DNA of 64,000 nucleotides from Berkiella_A sp963976875. Lineage in GTDB: Bacteria > Pseudomonadota > Gammaproteobacteria > Berkiellales > Berkiellaceae. The stretch spans positions 39,952-103,951 of the forward strand of contig CAXBML010000009.1 of the NCBI GenBank assembly GCA_963976875.1. The letters are read 5' to 3'. The translations under genes and the position numbers were made by a program. Below the pieces are notes generated by a model. The model was not told the origin of the DNA and searched no databases. It was given only the letters and a program-made list of their open reading frames with translations. Of this stretch, positions 60,449 to 64,000 are shown in pieces. The number at the start of each line of letters is the position of its first letter. Position 1 is the stretch's first letter.

Positions 60449-62875
60449 AGACGGTTAATCGCTTTACTTAGCAAAGATGTGCTTACTGACGAAGATATAA
60501 CAGAAATAAATGCACTGTTAACGATGCCGTCAGTGGTTAGCAATATCGCAGCACATGATAACGCGGCATTGCGCGCTGCGGCTCGTAATGGCCACCTTGG
60601 TGTCGTTAATTGTTTGTTGGGATTTCCTGCGGTTGTGGGCTATTCCAGTTGGCCGGCTCGCCTGATGTCAGGTTGGGTTAACCGTTTGTTAGGGGTTCCG
60701 AAGGTTGTTGATATAACAGCAAGGGAGAATGAGGCTTTGTGTCTTGCCGCTTCAAATGGCCATCTGGCAGTGGTGAATCGTTTATTAGAGTTTCCAGCCG
60801 TGATTGAGAGTGTCACAGCTTTCAACAACTCTGCTTTGCGCGGTGCTGCTGAAAAGGGCCGCCTGGCAGTGGTGGATCGTTTGTTAGAATTTCCAGCTGT
60901 GGTTGAGAATATCACAGCGTTTGATAACTATGCTTTGTGCTGTGCCGCTTCAAATGGCCATCTGGCAGTGGTGAATCGTTTGTTAGAATTTCCAGCTGTG
61001 GTTCAGAATATCACGGGTTTTGCTAACTATGCTTTGCGCCGTGCCGCTGAACATGGCCATCTGGCAGTGGTGAATCGTTTGTTAGAATTTCCGGCTGTGG
61101 TTGAGAATATCACAGCTATGGAAAGCTATGCTTTGCGCTTTGCCGTTGGTAGTGGCCACCTGGCTGTTGTAAATCGTTTGCTAGAGTTTCAAGACGTGAT
61201 TGAAAATATCTCAGCGATTGATAACTATGCTTTGCGCTTTTCTGCTCGATATGGCTATCTGGCGGTGGTGAATCGTTTGTTAGAGTTTCCAGTTGTGGTT
61301 GCCAATATTACAGCGCTGGATAACCACGCTTTGCGTGGTGCCGCTCTAGGTGGCCATCTAGCAGTGGTGAATCGTTTGTTAGAATTTCCGACTGTGGTTG
61401 AGAATATCACAGCTGAGGAAAACTATGCTTTGTGCTTTGCTGCTCAAAATGGCTATCTGGCGGTGGTGAATCGTTTGTTAGAATTTCCGGCTGTGGTTGA
61501 GAATGTCACAGCTCAGAGAAACTATGCGTTACGTTTGGCTCATGTACGCCATCGTACTGATGTTGTGGAGCGGTTGATGCAATATCCTGCCGTCAGGCAA
61601 GCTGTGCTAGATGCGGATAATGCTAGTGTGAGTTTAAGAGCTATAGCGCAAGACACCGAAAACGCGATGCGCGCACTGAACTTGCATGAGCAAGGCATTG
61701 TCAACGCATTAAAAAAACGCTACCCATCTTTGTCTAACGAAATGGCACAAGCCGATGTTCTCAATGACCTTAGAGAGCATTTAGAGGCGATATGCCAAGG
61801 CGAAAAAGTATCTCTGAGCTTTGATAAAAATTATCCTAAGTTGCCCCTATCCAACGTAAGCCACCAAGCATGGCGTTATTTGTTTGCGCGACCCAACCCT
61901 TGGATGTCGCCTAACGCTTCTTTTGTCGAAGTCACTGAGCAGGGGCGACAAGCGGCTATTAATCCAAAAGATTGGAACTTGGTGGCATTAATTTGGCAGC
62001 TTCTAAATGATAAGGATGCCCAACTCAATGAAGATAACGCTGATTTGATTGAAAATGGCATTGCCACTTCACAAAACATACGCTCAGGCTTAAAAGAGAC
62101 TTTTATCAACACGCTCGCACTACTGGGGCGCGCCCATAACTATGACCATGATGAGAAAGATGATGGCGAGCTGGATAAGCCCAGCTGTTCCATGGGCGTC
62201 ACTCAGCGCTTACTTTTAGGCACCTCTGGTTTCTCAATAGCCGACAAGCCTGACACAAGGCCTTTCAGTCCCAACCATATTGCCACACGATTAAAAGAGC
62301 AGCTTGTGACCCATCCAGAAAAGGGCGTGTTCCCCGTCATTCAAGGTATGGTAATGGCGGATTTATCCAACCTAAAAGAAACGCTCGACAATTTACTTGC
62401 CGGAAGCCAGGAATCAGAACTGAGGTCGGAAGAGCAAGCCCTGTTAGCAAAACTGGCCATCTCGCCAGATGAGGTTAATGATTTTATTGAAGACTCAAAA
62501 GACTTTTATTCCGCATTGAGGTTTCAGGCATTAGGCAATATAAACTATCAAGGTGAGCATTATGACAACGCAGATGTTTTTATTAAAGCAATTGCCGCAA
62601 AGCCTTGGGTTGCATTTTTGGCTGAAGTCTATCAATTTGTGTCCCAGGCGCTCGAAACCAAGGCAAAAGAACAATACTCTGGTATTGATATGAACGTCGC
62701 AACAGATGTGATTGAGAATGATGATTTAGAAAAAGGCAAAGGTATCGATACAACCTCGATGTTCAACCGATTCCGAAAAAGACTGCGTAATGAAGGGGAA
62801 AGCTCAAGCGTTTCCAATTCTGAGCATGATGATTCTCCGGAAGCCAAAAAGCCTAAGTGCAGTCCAGCCGCTTAA
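60446..62875 (+). CDS. ankyrin-repeat protein, tandem paralogue 1
   Basis: 809 residues. After a 30-residue helical start come about 11 ankyrin-like units of about 33 residues (residues 35-370) of the form HLAVVNRLLEFPAVVENITA with ALRxAAxNG between. Residues 385-800 are a non-repeat domain (NALKKRYPSLSNEMAQADVL, HQAWRYLFARPNPWMSPN, DKPSCSMGVTQRLLLGTSG) ending in a KKPKC-containing basic tail. The base composition is visibly less AT-rich than the neighbouring genes, which suggests transfer or repeat homogenisation. No signal peptide. The GAGG ribosome-binding site decides the start. Type IV effector candidate. Confidence 0.8.
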   Translation: MRRLIALLSKDVLTDEDITEINALLTMPSVVSNIAAHDNAALRAAARNGHLGVVNCLLGFPAVVGYSSWPARLMSGWVNRLLGVPKVVDITARENEALCLAASNGHLAVVNRLLEFPAVIESVTAFNNSALRGAAEKGRLAVVDRLLEFPAVVENITAFDNYALCCAASNGHLAVVNRLLEFPAVVQNITGFANYALRRAAEHGHLAVVNRLLEFPAVVENITAMESYALRFAVGSGHLAVVNRLLEFQDVIENISAIDNYALRFSARYGYLAVVNRLLEFPVVVANITALDNHALRGAALGGHLAVVNRLLEFPTVVENITAEENYALCFAAQNGYLAVVNRLLEFPAVVENVTAQRNYALRLAHVRHRTDVVERLMQYPAVRQAVLDADNASVSLRAIAQDTENAMRALNLHEQGIVNALKKRYPSLSNEMAQADVLNDLREHLEAICQGEKVSLSFDKNYPKLPLSNVSHQAWRYLFARPNPWMSPNASFVEVTEQGRQAAINPKDWNLVALIWQLLNDKDAQLNEDNADLIENGIATSQNIRSGLKETFINTLALLGRAHNYDHDEKDDGELDKPSCSMGVTQRLLLGTSGFSIADKPDTRPFSPNHIATRLKEQLVTHPEKGVFPVIQGMVMADLSNLKETLDNLLAGSQESELRSEEQALLAKLAISPDEVNDFIEDSKDFYSALRFQALGNINYQGEHYDNADVFIKAIAAKPWVAFLAEVYQFVSQALETKAKEQYSGIDMNVATDVIENDDLEKGKGIDTTSMFNRFRKRLRNEGESSSVSNSEHDDSPEAKKPKCSPAA
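60740..61540 (+). repeat. 99-bp near-identical coding repeats (ankyrin units)
   Basis: About eight successive units share long identical stretches, for example GGCCATCTGGCAGTGGTGAA and CGTTTGTTAGAATTTCC, at 99-base spacing. Identity at DNA level and not only at protein level points to recent expansion or gene conversion. The same units recur in the second gene from 63230 on. Confidence 0.85.
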
Positions 62876-63162
62876 CCTCAAAGCCAGGGATGGCGTTTTT
62901 TTTCAAATGATTATCGGGGATTAGGTCGTATAGAATGCTTCACGCTTTCTACTCTGCAAGTGAGGCGCTGCAATTAAACAGTATCATCTTCTTGCAACAT
63001 CTCCATTCATCGCCCAACCATTATCATATATCTGAAATCAGATTTTCTTTCATCATTTCTAGTGTTTTTTCGGCAAAAACCCTAGTGCTAAATTTTGCAC
63101 CCAATAGATGGCGTGACATAATTTGCAAAGTGATTTTAAAGAATATATTAAGATGAGGTTTT

Positions 63163-64000
63163 ATGAATCAGTTAATGGCTTTGCTTAGAAAAGATGTGCT
63201 TACTAATGCAGATATAGACGAAATAAGTTATGCTTTGCGCCTTGCCGCTCTAAATGGACATCTAGCGGTAGTTAATCGTTTATTAGAATTTCCTGTAGTT
63301 GTTGAGAATTTCGCAGGGTCTGATAACCATGCTTTGCGTCTTGCCGCTCTAAATGGACATCTAGCGGTAGTTAACCGTTTGTTAGAATTTCCAGCTGTGG
63401 TGGAGAATATCACTGCAAAGAATAACGAAGCATTGCGTTACGCTGCTAAAAATGGCCATCTGGCGGTGGTAAATCGTTTGTTAGAATTTCCGGCTGTGGT
63501 GGAGAATATCACTGCAGAGAATAACGAAGCATTGTGCTACGCTGCTCAAAATGGCCATCTGGCGGTGGTGAACCGTTTATTAGAGTTTCCAGAAGTGGTT
63601 GAGAATATCACAGCTCTCCAAAACCATGCGTTACGTTCGGCTCATGCACGCCATCGTACTGATGTTGTGGAGCGGTTGATGCAATATCCTGCCGTTAGGC
63701 AAGCTGTGCTAGACGCGGATAGCGCTAGTGTGAGTTTAAGAGCTATGGCGCAAGACACCGAAAACGCGATGCGCGCACTTAACTTGCATGAGCAAGGCAT
63801 TGTCAACGCATTAAAAAAGCGCTACCCATCTTTGTCTAACGAAATGGCACAAGCTGATGTTCTCAATGACCTTAGAGAGCATTTAGAGGCGGTATGTCAA
63901 GATGAAAAGGTATCTCTGAGCTTTGATAAAAATTATCCTAAAACCCCCCTATCCAACATAAGCCACCAAGCATGGCGTTATTTGTTTGCGCGACCTAACC
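63163..64000 (+). CDS. ankyrin-repeat protein, tandem paralogue 2 (cut by window end)
   Basis: The ATG at 63163 follows GAGG-TTTT; the frame is open to the end of the window (at least 279 residues). The N terminus MNQLMALLRKDVLTNADIDE matches paralogue 1 (MRRLIALLSKDVLTDEDITE). Only about four to five ankyrin units precede the shared C-terminal domain, against 11 in paralogue 1. The region from about 63640 on (HRTDVVERLMQYPAV onward) is almost identical in DNA to 61545-61900. This is the younger or shortened copy of a tandem duplication. Confidence 0.8.
   Translation, partial: MNQLMALLRKDVLTNADIDEISYALRLAALNGHLAVVNRLLEFPVVVENFAGSDNHALRLAALNGHLAVVNRLLEFPAVVENITAKNNEALRYAAKNGHLAVVNRLLEFPAVVENITAENNEALCYAAQNGHLAVVNRLLEFPEVVENITALQNHALRSAHARHRTDVVERLMQYPAVRQAVLDADSASVSLRAMAQDTENAMRALNLHEQGIVNALKKRYPSLSNEMAQADVLNDLREHLEAVCQDEKVSLSFDKNYPKTPLSNISHQAWRYLFARPN

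Noticed and set aside
62935..63156. 73-codon frame between the tandem ankyrin genes
   Set aside because: It runs through the duplicated upstream block, and the matching stretch at 60290-60440 has no equivalent open frame, so it is not conserved between the two copies.
1..64000. tRNA, rRNA and CRISPR arrays
   Set aside because: I looked for T-arm-like GGTTCGAATCC patterns with acceptor pairing, for conserved rRNA stretches and for regularly spaced identical repeats with unique spacers; none was convincing. The ankyrin DNA repeats are coding and have no spacer structure.

Overview
This is an AT-rich gammaproteobacterial chromosome segment that looks like a host-associated, Legionella/Coxiella/Berkiella-type bacterium (inference). 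The argument is the mixture. Ordinary gammaproteobacterial housekeeping genes (hemC, topB, msrBA, a Sua5-type tsaC, purEK) sit among many proteins with eukaryote-like or effector-like architecture: three ankyrin-repeat proteins plus a fourth cut by the window end, a ribonuclease-inhibitor-type leucine-rich-repeat protein, a RhoGAP-domain protein and a large protein with a CX5R phosphatase-like motif. No secretion-system gene, rRNA, tRNA or CRISPR array was seen.

Layout. 1-6.8 kb: a LuxR regulator with a 2OG-Fe(II) oxygenase, then candidate secreted or membrane proteins of unknown function (two-TM protein, duplicated-domain protein, LRR protein, ankyrin protein). 7-16.9 kb: TehB-like methyltransferase, persulfide-dioxygenase-like hydrolase, exported HAD phosphatase, hemC, topB and an MsrB-MsrA fusion. 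17-21.9 kb: a decayed methyltransferase, a MipA/OmpV porin-like protein, an epimerase/FAD-oxidoreductase pair and a bacterial eRF1-like (baeRF) protein. 22-27.8 kb: the inorganic-carbon pump genes dabA and dabB with a LysR regulator. 28-32.5 kb: a tightly overlapping five-gene membrane-lipid modification operon (FAD oxidoreductase, DUF1365, cyclopropane-fatty-acid-synthase-like methylase, DUF2878, DUF1295). 32.7-37.2 kb: a 1486-residue ankyrin protein with an extra cysteine-rich domain. 37.2-44.8 kb: IS3 remnant, tsaC, SOUL lipoprotein, periplasmic beta-carbonic anhydrase, NADPH-FMN reductase, glutathionyl-hydroquinone-reductase-like GST, and a PEP-CTERM protein behind a strong sigma-54-type promoter. 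45-48.6 kb: purEK and small, partly broken genes. 48.9-55.2 kb: a RhoGAP protein, then a polyamine island (acetylpolyamine amidohydrolase, short leader ORF, ornithine decarboxylase, deoxyhypusine-synthase-like enzyme, agmatinase-like ureohydrolase). 55.4-60.2 kb: lipase-like hydrolase, a formyltransferase fragment, the CX5R protein, and remnants of IS66- and ISKra4-type transposases with repeated IS-end-like sequences. 60.4-64 kb: two tandem ankyrin genes with near-identical repeats, duplicated upstream DNA and near-identical C-terminal coding.

How the genes may work together. DabAB and the exported carbonic anhydrase both handle CO2/bicarbonate. Bicarbonate is used by PurK and bound by CFA synthases, so bicarbonate supply could be a shared theme, though this is inference. 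The ODC, DHS-like and ureohydrolase genes are close-packed and read as one pathway to a triamine such as homospermidine without S-adenosylmethionine decarboxylase or aminopropyltransferase in the window. The upstream deacetylase would return acetylated polyamines to the pool. The RhoGAP, ankyrin, LRR and CX5R proteins are the strongest candidates for host-directed factors.

Most interesting items: the RhoGAP protein with all three conserved GAP positions, the polyamine island, the PEP-CTERM gene with its -24/-12 promoter and upstream inverted repeat, the domain inside the 1486-residue ankyrin protein, and a small gene after purK that is frameshifted exactly at an A9 run.
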